Part shown: positions 9,389 to 18,557 of the stretch, in pieces
Numbering within the stretch: position 1 is the stretch's first letter
Layout: each line of letters begins with the position of its first letter
Made by a program: the position numbers and the translations under genes
Source of the DNA: JADJNW01 sp964526645
GTDB taxonomy: Bacteria > Bacteroidota > Bacteroidia > Chitinophagales > Saprospiraceae
Direction: 5' to 3'
Assembly (NCBI GenBank): GCA_964526645.1
Contig: CAZGJN010000005.1
Span: 62,001-126,000, forward strand
Length of the DNA stretch: 64,000 nucleotides
The notes under the pieces: generated by a model
Seen by the model: the letters and a program-made list of their open reading frames with translations, nothing else
The model's database searches: none
Told to the model about the DNA's origin: nothing

Positions 9389-10595
9389 TTGTCGCTTCCA
9401 TCCATTCCTTTAGTTCCAGGAAAGTTGCTTCTATTTCCTCTTGATTATCAGGCAGATTGCCATAGCTTTCGCATTTTTTTCTGAATACCTCCAGTACATC
9501 AAAACTGATCAGATCAGCTTCCTGGCTTGAGGTATCTAAAGCTTGGTAATGGTATTGCACCCTTATTTTGAGCAAGTCCAGTTGCATGTTCTTCGTAAAA
9601 TCTTTCAGGTACAAGTCTAATTGAGGTATCAGTTGGTCCGTATGCACAATAATTTCTATCCAGGGTCTTAGTCCTCTTTCTCCTTTGGCAGCAAAGCGCT
9701 GTAAGCTAGCCTCAACCTCTGGCAAAGTTCCTTCTATGGTTTTTAACCTGCGAAAAGTAGGCAAGGAAAGGGCTTCAACTGATTTTAGGGTATCGTTTTC
9801 AAAATCAATCAAATAGACAGATTTGTCATCTTTTGTTTCACTAAAACTCAGCGGAATGAGCGATCCGGAGTATCGAATGTGGTGCTTGCCTGCCACCGGC
9901 TGCGCGCGATGGATATGCCCCAGTGCAATGTAATCAAAGACCTCCGGAAACTGGGCAGCTTCTATGTTTTCTGTATCGCCGATGTAAATGTTATTTTGCT
10001 TATCAGATGCAAAAGCGCCTTTGACGTACAAATGCCCTGTAGCCAGTACCGGTACACCTTGCTTTTTGTATTGCTCCACTGTAGTTGCTAAGGTTTGGTA
10101 GTGCTTCAAAATCGCCCCGCGAATGCGCTCCACCCGCTCATAAGCGCTTTCCCCTGCCATACTGAAGCGCAGATCACCATCCCTCAAAAAAGGCACAGCC
10201 GCTACCACCGCTTTCAAGTTTCCTTGCTGATCCTTCCACTCAATCACTTCTTCTTCCATGTTTTCGGTAGCAGCGCCTACCACATGGATGTTTAGCGTTG
10301 CCAACAGGTCTTTGGGGGCGTTGAGCATGGCTGGTGAATCGTGATTGCCGCCAATAATCACCACGTGGCGGCAGGAAGTTTGAATCAACCGTGTCAAAAA
10401 TGAGTAGTACAAACGGCGGGCAGTATGCGGCGGATTGCCAATATCAAAAACATCACCCGCCACAATTAATCCTTCAACTTCATGATTATAAATTATTTGC
10501 AAAAGCCAATCGAGTGCCAGGCGGTGTTCTTCTTCCCGATCATTAAATAAAAATTTTTGCCCTAAATGCCAATCGGATGTGTGCAGTATTTTCAT
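9378..10595 (-). CDS. sbcD: exonuclease subunit SbcD (Mre11-like nuclease)
   Basis: A 405-residue metallophosphoesterase. The five dimetal motifs are visible in order: TSDWHLGQ (about 6-13), AGDVFDIGNPP (about 47), GGNHDSPAM (about 82), TGHLYVKGA and GHIHRAQP. These ligate two manganese ions and mark it as the nuclease half of SbcCD. A C-terminal capping domain follows. It is the first gene of a two-gene operon with sbcC downstream, the usual arrangement. The start at 10595 gives MKILHTSDWH, the standard N-terminus. Confidence 0.96.
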   Translation of the reverse strand: MKILHTSDWHLGQKFLFNDREEEHRLALDWLLQIIYNHEVEGLIVAGDVFDIGNPPHTARRLYYSFLTRLIQTSCRHVVIIGGNHDSPAMLNAPKDLLATLNIHVVGAATENMEEEVIEWKDQQGNLKAVVAAVPFLRDGDLRFSMAGESAYERVERIRGAILKHYQTLATTVEQYKKQGVPVLATGHLYVKGAFASDKQNNIYIGDTENIEAAQFPEVFDYIALGHIHRAQPVAGKHHIRYSGSLIPLSFSETKDDKSVYLIDFENDTLKSVEALSLPTFRRLKTIEGTLPEVEASLQRFAAKGERGLRPWIEIIVHTDQLIPQLDLYLKDFTKNMQLDLLKIRVQYHYQALDTSSQEADLISFDVLEVFRKKCESYGNLPDNQEEIEATFLELKEWMEATNEN

Positions 10596-10677
10596 TCAGG
10601 AAAAATAGCAAAGGAATTGCGATTTAAGAAGTGTAATTTTGATCTTGAACAAATAAGCGGTGCGCTTTCCTCAAGCT

Positions 10678-11181
10678 TCAAAATTTCAATCTGGCTTGTT
10701 TTCCCAATTTATCACTGATAATCGAACGTAATTTTGAAAGTTCTTTGGTTTCAAAGGCATTTTTAGGTACAAAATTGAAAAAATATTTGGTTTGGTAAAA
10801 AATGAGCCAATCCTGGGTTTCAACCACTTTTCGGATACGATCCCAAGAAACTCGAGCGGTGCGCCTGCTGTCCGTAAATTCTATATTTTCTTTGGACAAT
10901 TGCACCTTGATCTCATTTTGAAAAGTAGTATTGCCAAAATAAAAAGCCCTTGCTCGAAAATACAGCAAGATGGGCATCAACAAAGCAAAGAAAATGAGCA
11001 TAAAGGCAGAATTAACACTATTTTGATTATACAAAGCCGGGTAAATGACCATCATCAAAATAATGGGCACTTGGATGATACCCAAGAGGGTAACAATGAT
11101 GTACGTCCAGCGGCGGTAGGCAATTCCAAACATCAGCCGAAGATAATCTGCAAAAGTAATGGTATAACGGGCTTCTATCAT
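10678..11181 (-). CDS. YcxB-like membrane protein
   Basis: A 167-residue protein with two membrane segments (about residues 28-52 and 60-78) followed by a soluble C-terminal domain. The domain carries the YcxB-like pattern: a strand-rich segment with FTDSRRTARVSWDRIRKVVE, then a bulky hydrophobic strand FYQTKYFFNFVPKNAFET. The function of the family is unknown. The start overlaps the stop of the upstream CotH gene by four bases (ATGA type), so the two are almost certainly co-translated. This may hint at a membrane role connected to the CotH pair. Confidence 0.7.
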   Translation of the reverse strand: MIEARYTITFADYLRLMFGIAYRRWTYIIVTLLGIIQVPIILMMVIYPALYNQNSVNSAFMLIFFALLMPILLYFRARAFYFGNTTFQNEIKVQLSKENIEFTDSRRTARVSWDRIRKVVETQDWLIFYQTKYFFNFVPKNAFETKELSKLRSIISDKLGKQARLKF

Positions 11182-12773
11182 TTTGCTTTGTTCTTGGCAA
11201 CTGCAGTTGCTTCTACTTTATAAAATTCAAAGGCGGCGCGCTCCGGGGAAAGTTTTGCAACCCGTTCTCCTTCCGCTACAATGTAATATTCCACGGTTTT
11301 TTGATGTTCAATGTTCACTTGAAATTGATTGCCCGACATGGCCGCCATCTCTTGCTTCAGAAAGCTGGTATGAGGTTGGTAGCGATAAAAAAGCCAGATT
11401 TTTTGGGCATTTCTTACTGTTGCACTGACTTGAACCTGCTTGTCAGCAACGGTGTGTTTGACACTCGAAATTTCAGGTACTTCTTTTTGGAAAAGAGGGT
11501 GGCTCAGCAGGTATTCCGTGCGTTTTGACATCAACTCCTCGATACCGATAATATTCACCTTCTCGAGTTCTATGGATTTTGTCAAATTTTGCTGAAAATC
11601 TTCGTAGGTGTATAGTTTTTGAGGATCGTTTTGAATCTGTTTGTCAATAAATTTTTGCAATTCCTGTGCCCGCTTGAGGTAGGCACCGTTCGCGAAGTTT
11701 TCATCCAGAATCGTACGAAGGTGCGCCATGTAGATTTTTCTGTAAAAGTCATTGGATAACAGCTTGACGATCAGAGGTCTTTTGGTATAATTATCCTTGT
11801 AGTGCACAAAGGGGCTCAGTTCTTGCATTTCCTTACTCGAAATAGGCGTAGTGGTACTCAGGTATTGAAAGCCACCAAAAGAAAGATTCATATCCCAAAT
11901 AATCGGATGGTAAATACCGGCAGTGTCTTTGTAAAGATAAAAATTGTGGCAAAGCATGCCCGTATAGCTGTCTAAGTTGACCAAGACATTGTTAAAAGCC
12001 AGCATCCACAGGGTTTGGTCCACATCCAGGACAGATTCTATGGCTTCCGGTTGTTGGTTTAGCACTTTAGTCAGGTGAATAAGATCTTTCCATCCATTTT
12101 TGTCTTTCATTTCATAAAAACGCTTGTAGCAAGTGGAGTCTTCGCCGATGTACATCAGAGAGGATTTATCAGAATCGGGGCAACCAGGAGCCTGTTCTGT
12201 TGTCCAATCGGGATCACATTTCACCAAAACACCCTGGTGCTCTCCATAAAATTTATCTAAAAAATGATGGTCAACCGACTCCGCGTTGTGATATACCCCA
12301 AGATACTGATCGTTTACATAAATTTTTGCAAAATTAGCGCGGGGAGATGGCATGTATTTGCCAGCTATTTCATAGGACAAAATTTCCCTTAAAAAGCTGG
12401 GGTCTCGAAATACGTTTGATAATTTTAAAGTATTGTACCCACCCGGCAACAATTGATTTTTATTCACTTCTGTCACCTTTATGTTAAAAGGGAGTTTTGC
12501 GTGGGCTGCCTTTCGGACGCTGAAATAGGAGCTATTGCCTTTGTATCGAATGCCAGCTTGGGGGTATTTTACACCGTTGATTATGACATCGCCGATGAGG
12601 CGGTCGTCCTTGTCGGCCTGTTTGAGAGAATCAAGAATATGATCCCAGTTTGGTTCTTTGAAATAAATTTTTATCTCCGTGATAGTTTTAGCATCGTACA
12701 AGTCCGGTTTTTGAGCAATAGCACTAAAGCAACCAAACACGCAGAAAAGAATAATAAAAAGGCGCATTTTCAT
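11178..12773 (-). CDS. CotH-kinase family exported protein, copy 1
   Basis: A 531-residue protein with a signal peptide (about residues 1-20, ending AIAQ). The body matches the CotH atypical protein-kinase fold: LSNVFRDPSFLREILSYEIA, YVNDQYLGVYHNAESVDHHF, then VLVNLDSYTGMLCHNFYLY and IIWDMNLSFGGF. In characterised CotH kinases an Asp in the N-x-D segment and an Asp in the W-D segment bind metal and are needed for activity; both are present here. The last 100 residues form a beta-rich extra domain. It may phosphorylate envelope or secreted proteins, but the substrate is unknown. A close paralogue lies directly upstream at 12860-14461, and the YcxB-like gene overlaps its end. Confidence 0.82.
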   Translation of the reverse strand: MKMRLFIILFCVFGCFSAIAQKPDLYDAKTITEIKIYFKEPNWDHILDSLKQADKDDRLIGDVIINGVKYPQAGIRYKGNSSYFSVRKAAHAKLPFNIKVTEVNKNQLLPGGYNTLKLSNVFRDPSFLREILSYEIAGKYMPSPRANFAKIYVNDQYLGVYHNAESVDHHFLDKFYGEHQGVLVKCDPDWTTEQAPGCPDSDKSSLMYIGEDSTCYKRFYEMKDKNGWKDLIHLTKVLNQQPEAIESVLDVDQTLWMLAFNNVLVNLDSYTGMLCHNFYLYKDTAGIYHPIIWDMNLSFGGFQYLSTTTPISSKEMQELSPFVHYKDNYTKRPLIVKLLSNDFYRKIYMAHLRTILDENFANGAYLKRAQELQKFIDKQIQNDPQKLYTYEDFQQNLTKSIELEKVNIIGIEELMSKRTEYLLSHPLFQKEVPEISSVKHTVADKQVQVSATVRNAQKIWLFYRYQPHTSFLKQEMAAMSGNQFQVNIEHQKTVEYYIVAEGERVAKLSPERAAFEFYKVEATAVAKNKAK

Positions 12774-12791
12774 CTATTTTTTTAAATCAGA

Positions 12792-12826
12792 CAACCTTCA
12801 AGGCACACTGGGTACATTGAAGGTTG
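12792..12826. repeat. 10-bp perfect inverted repeat between the two CotH genes
   Basis: The arms CAACCTTCAA and TTGAAGGTTG pair perfectly around a 15-base loop. The element sits in the 86-base gap between the stop of CotH copy 2 and the start of CotH copy 1. Neither side has a clean T-run, so it is not a canonical intrinsic terminator. It could be an operator or an RNA hairpin that tunes expression of the downstream copy. Confidence 0.6.
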
Positions 12827-12859
12827 CTATAAAAGTACAAAAAAATATAGAATTGGCAA

Positions 12860-14461
12860 TCACTTGTTCAAATCGTCGAGATTTGCCTTATGACGTTCGT
12901 ACATATAATTGGATGGAGTAAAGTTGACAGATTTGGCATTCTCCGCCATGATGTAAAACTCAATATTGCGCGCGCCATCCTGTGGCTTGATCATAATACC
13001 AAAAATATCATCATTTGCCTGTTCATCATTGCTACTGCCATCATCAAGCATAGTTGCTTCCATAAATTCTTGTGTCGCTTCAAACCTATAGAAAATATGA
13101 ACTTTCCGACTAAATTTTTCTACTTTTACTTGGATCTTGAATTCGGTCACTTGCTGTGGCGAAAATTTCTCTCTCGGGAGTACTTTCACATCTGTAATCA
13201 TTGGCGGCACCACAATCAAATCGGGATGCTCTCTTAAAAAAGTGACCCGCTGGCTCATAAATTCTGTGATCCCTGGTATTTTGCTCCTGCGACCAGTTGT
13301 AGCCGAGAGGCTCTGATTGAATTCTACCAGGTTATACTCCTTGTTAGGATCATCCAACCAGGATTTTTTGATCAATTCCTGAATCTCCTTTGCTCGCTTT
13401 TCATATTGCCCTTTTGTAAAATTGTCATAAAGGATAGTCCGCAGATGAGAGAGGTATATTTTTTTGTACATGTCATTAGCTAATAATTTGCTAATGAGTG
13501 GCTTATCCGGATTTTCGGCATGCAAAAGCGGATCCAGCTGCGTAAGCGCGGCAAATTCCAAATCGGAGCCACCATTTGCATTCTTAAAACTACCAAAGGC
13601 AAAATTCAAATCCCCTAACAAAGGGGTAAACTGCCCTTTTTTATCCCGATACAAAAAATAGTTATTGCTGGGATAGCCCGAGTAGCTATTCAAATTTACA
13701 ATCGCATTATTAAAAGCCAGCATCCATAGCGTTCGGTCTATATTTAATACTTGCTCCAGCCTATTGGGGTCTTCATTGAGCACTTTAGTAAAATCTACCA
13801 GATTGTCCCAGCCATTGCGAGTAAGGCGATCAAAATTATAAGAATAACAATTGACCGCTGCTTCGTACTGTAAAGAACCGAAATTTTTAGCATTACAGCC
13901 ATCTGGTAGGGCGATATTTGTGGCAGTAGTGGCATGGTACAATTCCCCATCGGATTCCCCAAAATTTTCCTTCAGAAATTTACCTTCCACAGATTCGATG
14001 TTTACAAAAAAGCCGTAATAATCGCCGTTGATCTGTACTTTAGCATAATTCGCTTTGGGAGCAGGCATATACTTTCTGGCAATTTCGTATGCCAATACTT
14101 CGCGCACCATGCTGGGGTCGCGTAAGGCATTGGATAGTTCAAACGTATTGTAACCTTGGTAGTCTTGCCCCTCAGCCAGGCTAATGTGCAGGCTGTTTCG
14201 TTTACCACCAATTTGAAATGCCCTGGCACTGCGATAGCGCACTTTTGCCCCCTCAAACTTCTGTTTATTGATTTCTATCGTACCGGCAAGCATGTTATTG
14301 CCATTGTATCGAAGCGAATCCAGAATATCTCGCCAGTTATTCTCCTTGAAAGAAATGCGTATTTCCTGGATGGCGTTGATGTCATAAAAATCCGGCTGGT
14401 TTTGGCTCCAGGCAATGCTGTACACCAAAGCGAAAAGCGTAAATGCAAATAACCTTCTCAT
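12860..14461 (-). CDS. CotH-kinase family exported protein, copy 2 (variant active site)
   Basis: A 533-residue protein with a signal peptide (about residues 1-19, ending IAWSQ), collinear with copy 1. Shared landmarks are LSNALRDPSMVREVLAYEIA, QINGDYYGFFVNIESVEGKF and LLGDLNFAFGSF. At the position where copy 1 has VNLDSY this copy has VNLNSY, and the W before the second Asp is replaced (LLGDLN versus IIWDMN). The Asp of the second motif is kept. This suggests reduced or altered catalysis, or a pseudokinase partner for copy 1, although this is inference from one conserved position. It is the first gene of the CotH/CotH/YcxB-like run. Confidence 0.8.
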   Translation of the reverse strand: MRRLFAFTLFALVYSIAWSQNQPDFYDINAIQEIRISFKENNWRDILDSLRYNGNNMLAGTIEINKQKFEGAKVRYRSARAFQIGGKRNSLHISLAEGQDYQGYNTFELSNALRDPSMVREVLAYEIARKYMPAPKANYAKVQINGDYYGFFVNIESVEGKFLKENFGESDGELYHATTATNIALPDGCNAKNFGSLQYEAAVNCYSYNFDRLTRNGWDNLVDFTKVLNEDPNRLEQVLNIDRTLWMLAFNNAIVNLNSYSGYPSNNYFLYRDKKGQFTPLLGDLNFAFGSFKNANGGSDLEFAALTQLDPLLHAENPDKPLISKLLANDMYKKIYLSHLRTILYDNFTKGQYEKRAKEIQELIKKSWLDDPNKEYNLVEFNQSLSATTGRRSKIPGITEFMSQRVTFLREHPDLIVVPPMITDVKVLPREKFSPQQVTEFKIQVKVEKFSRKVHIFYRFEATQEFMEATMLDDGSSNDEQANDDIFGIMIKPQDGARNIEFYIMAENAKSVNFTPSNYMYERHKANLDDLNK

Positions 14462-14674
14462 GTTTGGATGGATATGATTTTTTTTGCTGCAATATTAAGA
14501 AAATTAATTTAGAAAGAATTTTGCAAATTCGGCAAGTAAGCAGGCATTTGTGCCTTTCCGTCAATCAAGTGAGCACTTCTTTATCCGTTTTATCCCGATA
14601 AAAAAGTTGTTGTATTTTCAAACAATATAAGGTTAAAACGAAAAAAATGCTCGGCCTCTTGCTCATAGGTATTT

Positions 14675-16102
14675 CTAATGCGGATTAATCCATATTTTTT
14701 CGCTGAAGACGAGCCGCTTGTCCCCATAAATAGCTACAAAATAAACGCCAGGAGGTAGCTCCGGCAGCAGGCAACGCACCTCAGAATCGCCCGGTTGCCA
14801 GTTGTGTTTTTGCTTTATTTTTCCAGAAGGGTTCAGCAGTTGAATGGTCCAAACATGATCAGGTATTTTGTTTGCTACTTTCAAATGAAGTATTCGGTGA
14901 CTTGTATCCAAGTAGATTTTTATAGACTGCCCCAACAAAGCTGAAGGTGCATTCACTACATTTTCATAACGATGTGTCATCCAACCTATTCCACCAGTAG
15001 CAATCAAGTTGTTATCAAAATCAAAAAAAGCAGCGTGTTCTTGGTGCGAACCCTGTCCCCATTGTGTTTGGCAGGCGGAAGAGACCCAAGCGGGCTCCCA
15101 GTAGATAAGCCCCTTGCCACCTCTGTCAATTACTTCCTGGGCAAGGTCTATCAAAAATTTGCGTTGGTTTTCGGGGCTGGCAGGGCTGTAATGAGGATGC
15201 ACCTCGCTGATGATATTATTGGCATTGTCGTTGCTTTGGTTTGTCCAAATATAGCCGGTTTCAAAAATCATCACCTCTTTGTTTGGATAAGTTTGCAATA
15301 ACTGAGCAATGACATCGCCCGTTTGTTGGATTGTAGTAGGCTTGTGCCAAGCCCAATAGTAGGACATGCCAATGACATCAAAGTCTTGCACACCATTGTT
15401 CCAAAATTGTGATACCATGTTTATTGCATCAGCGGGGCCTGCAATGTGAAGAGCAACTTTTATTGTTTCATTTGTAGCCTTTTCTACGCTTCTTACAGCC
15501 TGAATAGCCGCGTTGAATAATTGCGCGTTTCGATTCCAGTTGAGTATCCAGCCGGCGGTATCATCAATGGGAGAAAGTAAAATTCCTTTATTGGTTTCAT
15601 TACCGATTTGCACCATGTCGGGCAGCAAAGTTTCTTCGTTTAATTCTAACAAAGTTTGGGAAATGTATTGCTGCAAAGAATCCTTGAGCAAAGAAAGATC
15701 ATTGACAACCCCCAACCAGGCAGCTGGCACCCCTTGCTTGTTGGGATCTGCCCAATTATCAGAAAGGTGAAAATTCAACAAAACTTGCATGCCTGCCTCT
15801 TTAGCCCTGCGAATACTCCTTTTTACATCTTGCAAATCGGAATAGCGCTTACCGGAATTCAAATTGTCGTACCATGAAGGATTGTGCCAAAGCCTTAGTC
15901 GCACTAAATTACAACCATGCGCCGCAAAAAGCCGATAGGGGTCTTGGGGCGTGTTATTTTCTTTGTACACCACGCCGCAGTCTTGCATTTCATTGACGTA
16001 AGAAAGGTCTGCGCCGAAATAGAATGACTGTGCCGGCAAGTTTTTGTTTTGATAACACAGCAGCAAGCAAAAAACACCAAATTTCCAGGTACTCAATGGC
16101 AT
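14675..16102 (-). CDS. GH53 endo-beta-1,4-galactanase with C-terminal sorting-like domain
   Basis: A 475-residue secreted enzyme. After a signal peptide (about 1-25) the GH53 barrel begins FYFGADLSYVNEMQDCG and continues with NLVRLRLWHNPSWYDN. The catalytic glutamates lie in MVQIGNETNKG (acid/base) and EVMIFETGYIW (nucleophile), both intact. The family hydrolyses beta-1,4-galactan side chains of pectin or arabinogalactan. The last 85 residues form a beta-sandwich ending in GVYFVAIYGDKRLVFSEKIW, typical of the type IX secretion type A sorting domain. That points to export to the cell surface or medium. It has no susC/susD-type neighbours here. Confidence 0.88.
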   Translation of the reverse strand: MPLSTWKFGVFCLLLCYQNKNLPAQSFYFGADLSYVNEMQDCGVVYKENNTPQDPYRLFAAHGCNLVRLRLWHNPSWYDNLNSGKRYSDLQDVKRSIRRAKEAGMQVLLNFHLSDNWADPNKQGVPAAWLGVVNDLSLLKDSLQQYISQTLLELNEETLLPDMVQIGNETNKGILLSPIDDTAGWILNWNRNAQLFNAAIQAVRSVEKATNETIKVALHIAGPADAINMVSQFWNNGVQDFDVIGMSYYWAWHKPTTIQQTGDVIAQLLQTYPNKEVMIFETGYIWTNQSNDNANNIISEVHPHYSPASPENQRKFLIDLAQEVIDRGGKGLIYWEPAWVSSACQTQWGQGSHQEHAAFFDFDNNLIATGGIGWMTHRYENVVNAPSALLGQSIKIYLDTSHRILHLKVANKIPDHVWTIQLLNPSGKIKQKHNWQPGDSEVRCLLPELPPGVYFVAIYGDKRLVFSEKIWINPH

Positions 16103-16189
16103 GATATTGCAGTTGAAAAATGAATACGCAAGTTATCCATTTTTCAACTGTTTCACCAATTTATTGCAAATAAACAAAACCAGCAGCGC

Positions 16190-18292
16190 TTACTTCGAAG
16201 AAGTCAACGCTGAAACGCTCACATAACCTATTCTTTTCCAGTACTTTACTTTCCACCATTGTTCGTTTGTTTTCTCTAGAATCTCCACCAGCGAATCGGC
16301 GGGAATTCTCACTAAAACCGCAGCATTTTGCGCAGGTGTCTGGCGCAAATTTGTAGCTATTTTCACATTAGCCGTGCCAATGACCGCTGATGTTGTTTGT
16401 TCTGCAGGCGATGGCTGGCTGGCTTCCTGCCTTTCAGCAGGCGGATCCGAAGGTTCTACTTTTTTTGGTGCAGGAGGCGGAGCGGGTGCCAGGACGATTT
16501 CACGCTTTAATTCCGTCATGCCCGCCATTAAGTCAGGCGTGATTTTGATTTCTCTTGCCGCAAAACCAGGCTTTAGTATCACAATTTTATAAAATTCATT
16601 TCGCTGGAGCACAAGGCTGATTTTGCCATCCAAAAAGCTTTTGATCAGTACAAACTCTTCATTTTCATTGGGTAGCAATTTATAAACCTCAGTTGTAATA
16701 CCTGCTAATGCCTCGCCACTTTGAGTCTGAGCGTTTGCATTCAAAATCACAAAAGGCTTAGGCGTTTCTTCTATCACTGCTGGTTTTTCAGTATCTTTTG
16801 CCTTGTTTTTCTTATCAGGTTTTTCTTGTACTACCGCAGGTGCGGGTTCTGTTGCTAAAGGCTCTTTTTCTTCAGCTTGCTCGCTTTTTTTGGTTTTAGC
16901 AAAGTTATCAGCTCCACTAATATCGCCGATGGGATCACCACTGAAAGTCATCATTTGTTGTGCTCTGGTCATTCTACCAAAGGAAAGATTTAAACCAGCA
17001 TTGAGGTGTGCGTGCTTCGCTTTTTCGAGGTTGAACAGGGGCAAAAAGTTATCTGATACCATGTACAGCTGCAAGGGACCTGCGTTCAACGCCAAGCCGG
17101 CACCAAGATTAAAAGCAGATTTGTTGTAAACAGCATAATTCACAATTGCTTGCAAAAAGCGATTTACCCTGGTTTGTAAAGAAACCGAGAACGCGAGGTC
17201 TGTCTGTCGTTCAAAAAAGCGAGGATTAAACAATACGCCCACCGCTGTGTTGGGTTTGAAGTAGTAATTGCCGCCCAGATAGACCATCATCGGAAGCCTT
17301 GTTTCATAAGCGCTTATGCTTGTTTGTGTTTGCAAGGAATCCACAAACCGCTCCACTTCCATTTCAAAAGTATCAATATCGCTGGTAGAAAACTGTACGT
17401 TACCCGCGATGATGGCGTTGTATGTCAAATCATTTTTCCATTTTATTTTGCCAATATTGATCATGCTCGCGAATAGCTCTATGTTTTCCTTGGGCTGGAA
17501 GTGCGCTCCAAGGTCCATCGCAAAACCCCGATTGCCGGTGCCTCGAATATAAGCTTCTGGTTCTTCTTCTAAGGTTTGCAAACCCGAAGAAAAAACATCC
17601 AGGCTACCTCGAATTAGTAGAAACGCATCGTCTTGGTTATTAAGGAATTCTAAGCCTTGATTTAAGGTAGAAACATTAGAGAGTCCCGATAATAATTTGA
17701 GTTTGACACCAGCGGAGAAAGTAGGCGTAATGCTGCGAGTGTAGCCAATGCCAAAAGTGCGATAATGAAGCCCATTGATGCCCAGCATGCTCAGGTCATA
17801 CGCGGTTGTTTGTTGTACCTCGCCTTGAGAGACGTCGTCAAGCAATTCAAATAAACTACGAGGGTAATCTGCTTGTAAATTGATATGCTCCGCCACTTGG
17901 AAACTGAAGAAGTTCTTTTTGATGCGGAAGCCAAAGTCAACCCAGTTGGTGTTAAAATCAACATTCAAGCGGTTTTCCTTGCCAAGCGCACCTGAAAGCG
18001 CCCCAAAATCATTGCCGAAAAAATCTTCCATTTCCGAATCACTACCCAAGCCCAGGTCGCCAAAAGAAAAACCGCTGTTGCTGTAATTGCCATTGAGATT
18101 CCCCAAAACCGGCAGGCTAAAATACACATTGGACAAAGGCATTCTACCAGGATGAAGGCTGTAGGATTGAGGTACAGCATGGAGGTTAAAAAGTGTGAGG
18201 TTGCGCTGTGCGGATAAGTTTTTCACCAAAAACAAGCACAAAAACACGCACAAAGTGCTGCCAATGAAGGCAGATGAGTTCGTTTTCCACAT
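16190..18292 (-). CDS. DUF5723-family outer membrane protein fused to an SH3-like domain
   Basis: A 700-residue exported protein. A signal peptide (about 1-28, ending LSAQ) precedes the DUF5723 beta-barrel-like region (about 30-430), with the hallmark LFNLHAVPQSYSLHPGRMPL near its start. A low-complexity Lys/Glu/Pro linker follows (about 445-515), then a small beta-sandwich (about 515-600), a second Pro-rich linker, and a C-terminal bacterial SH3-like domain (about 635-697) with NVKIATNLRQTPAQNAAVL. The SH3 part suggests peptidoglycan contact from an outer membrane base. The composite architecture is unusual. Function unknown. Confidence 0.75.
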   Translation of the reverse strand: MWKTNSSAFIGSTLCVFLCLFLVKNLSAQRNLTLFNLHAVPQSYSLHPGRMPLSNVYFSLPVLGNLNGNYSNSGFSFGDLGLGSDSEMEDFFGNDFGALSGALGKENRLNVDFNTNWVDFGFRIKKNFFSFQVAEHINLQADYPRSLFELLDDVSQGEVQQTTAYDLSMLGINGLHYRTFGIGYTRSITPTFSAGVKLKLLSGLSNVSTLNQGLEFLNNQDDAFLLIRGSLDVFSSGLQTLEEEPEAYIRGTGNRGFAMDLGAHFQPKENIELFASMINIGKIKWKNDLTYNAIIAGNVQFSTSDIDTFEMEVERFVDSLQTQTSISAYETRLPMMVYLGGNYYFKPNTAVGVLFNPRFFERQTDLAFSVSLQTRVNRFLQAIVNYAVYNKSAFNLGAGLALNAGPLQLYMVSDNFLPLFNLEKAKHAHLNAGLNLSFGRMTRAQQMMTFSGDPIGDISGADNFAKTKKSEQAEEKEPLATEPAPAVVQEKPDKKNKAKDTEKPAVIEETPKPFVILNANAQTQSGEALAGITTEVYKLLPNENEEFVLIKSFLDGKISLVLQRNEFYKIVILKPGFAAREIKITPDLMAGMTELKREIVLAPAPPPAPKKVEPSDPPAERQEASQPSPAEQTTSAVIGTANVKIATNLRQTPAQNAAVLVRIPADSLVEILEKTNEQWWKVKYWKRIGYVSVSALTSSK

Positions 18293-18557
18293 AGTGTTCC
18301 GATTTTGAAAAGTTTAAAAAAGGGGCTAACTACTTTGTGAGCAAGCCACAAAGCCGCTAAATGATGCACAAATAATGTTTTAGTAAATGTTTTGGTAGGA
18401 TAGCCTAATAGAATCTCTGTTCAAATATAACACATCTTTTATTAAAAATCAAAATATCGCACAAAGAAAATAAGCAACTGACTATCAAGTGTAATAGTCG
18501 GCACTTGATTGATCAATTTGGCGCTGCCGAGCAATGAGGATTCTAAACAATTCAAAA

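Noticed and set aside
6098..10595. SbcC/SbcD beside unusual envelope genes as a possible defence island
   Set aside because: The pair is a standard repair nuclease with normal length and motifs. No defence genes are adjacent.
18333..18353. CTTTGTG/CACAAAG inverted repeat upstream of the DUF5723 gene
   Set aside because: Seven pairs with a seven-base loop in AT-rich leader sequence is weak, and no regulator is linked to it.
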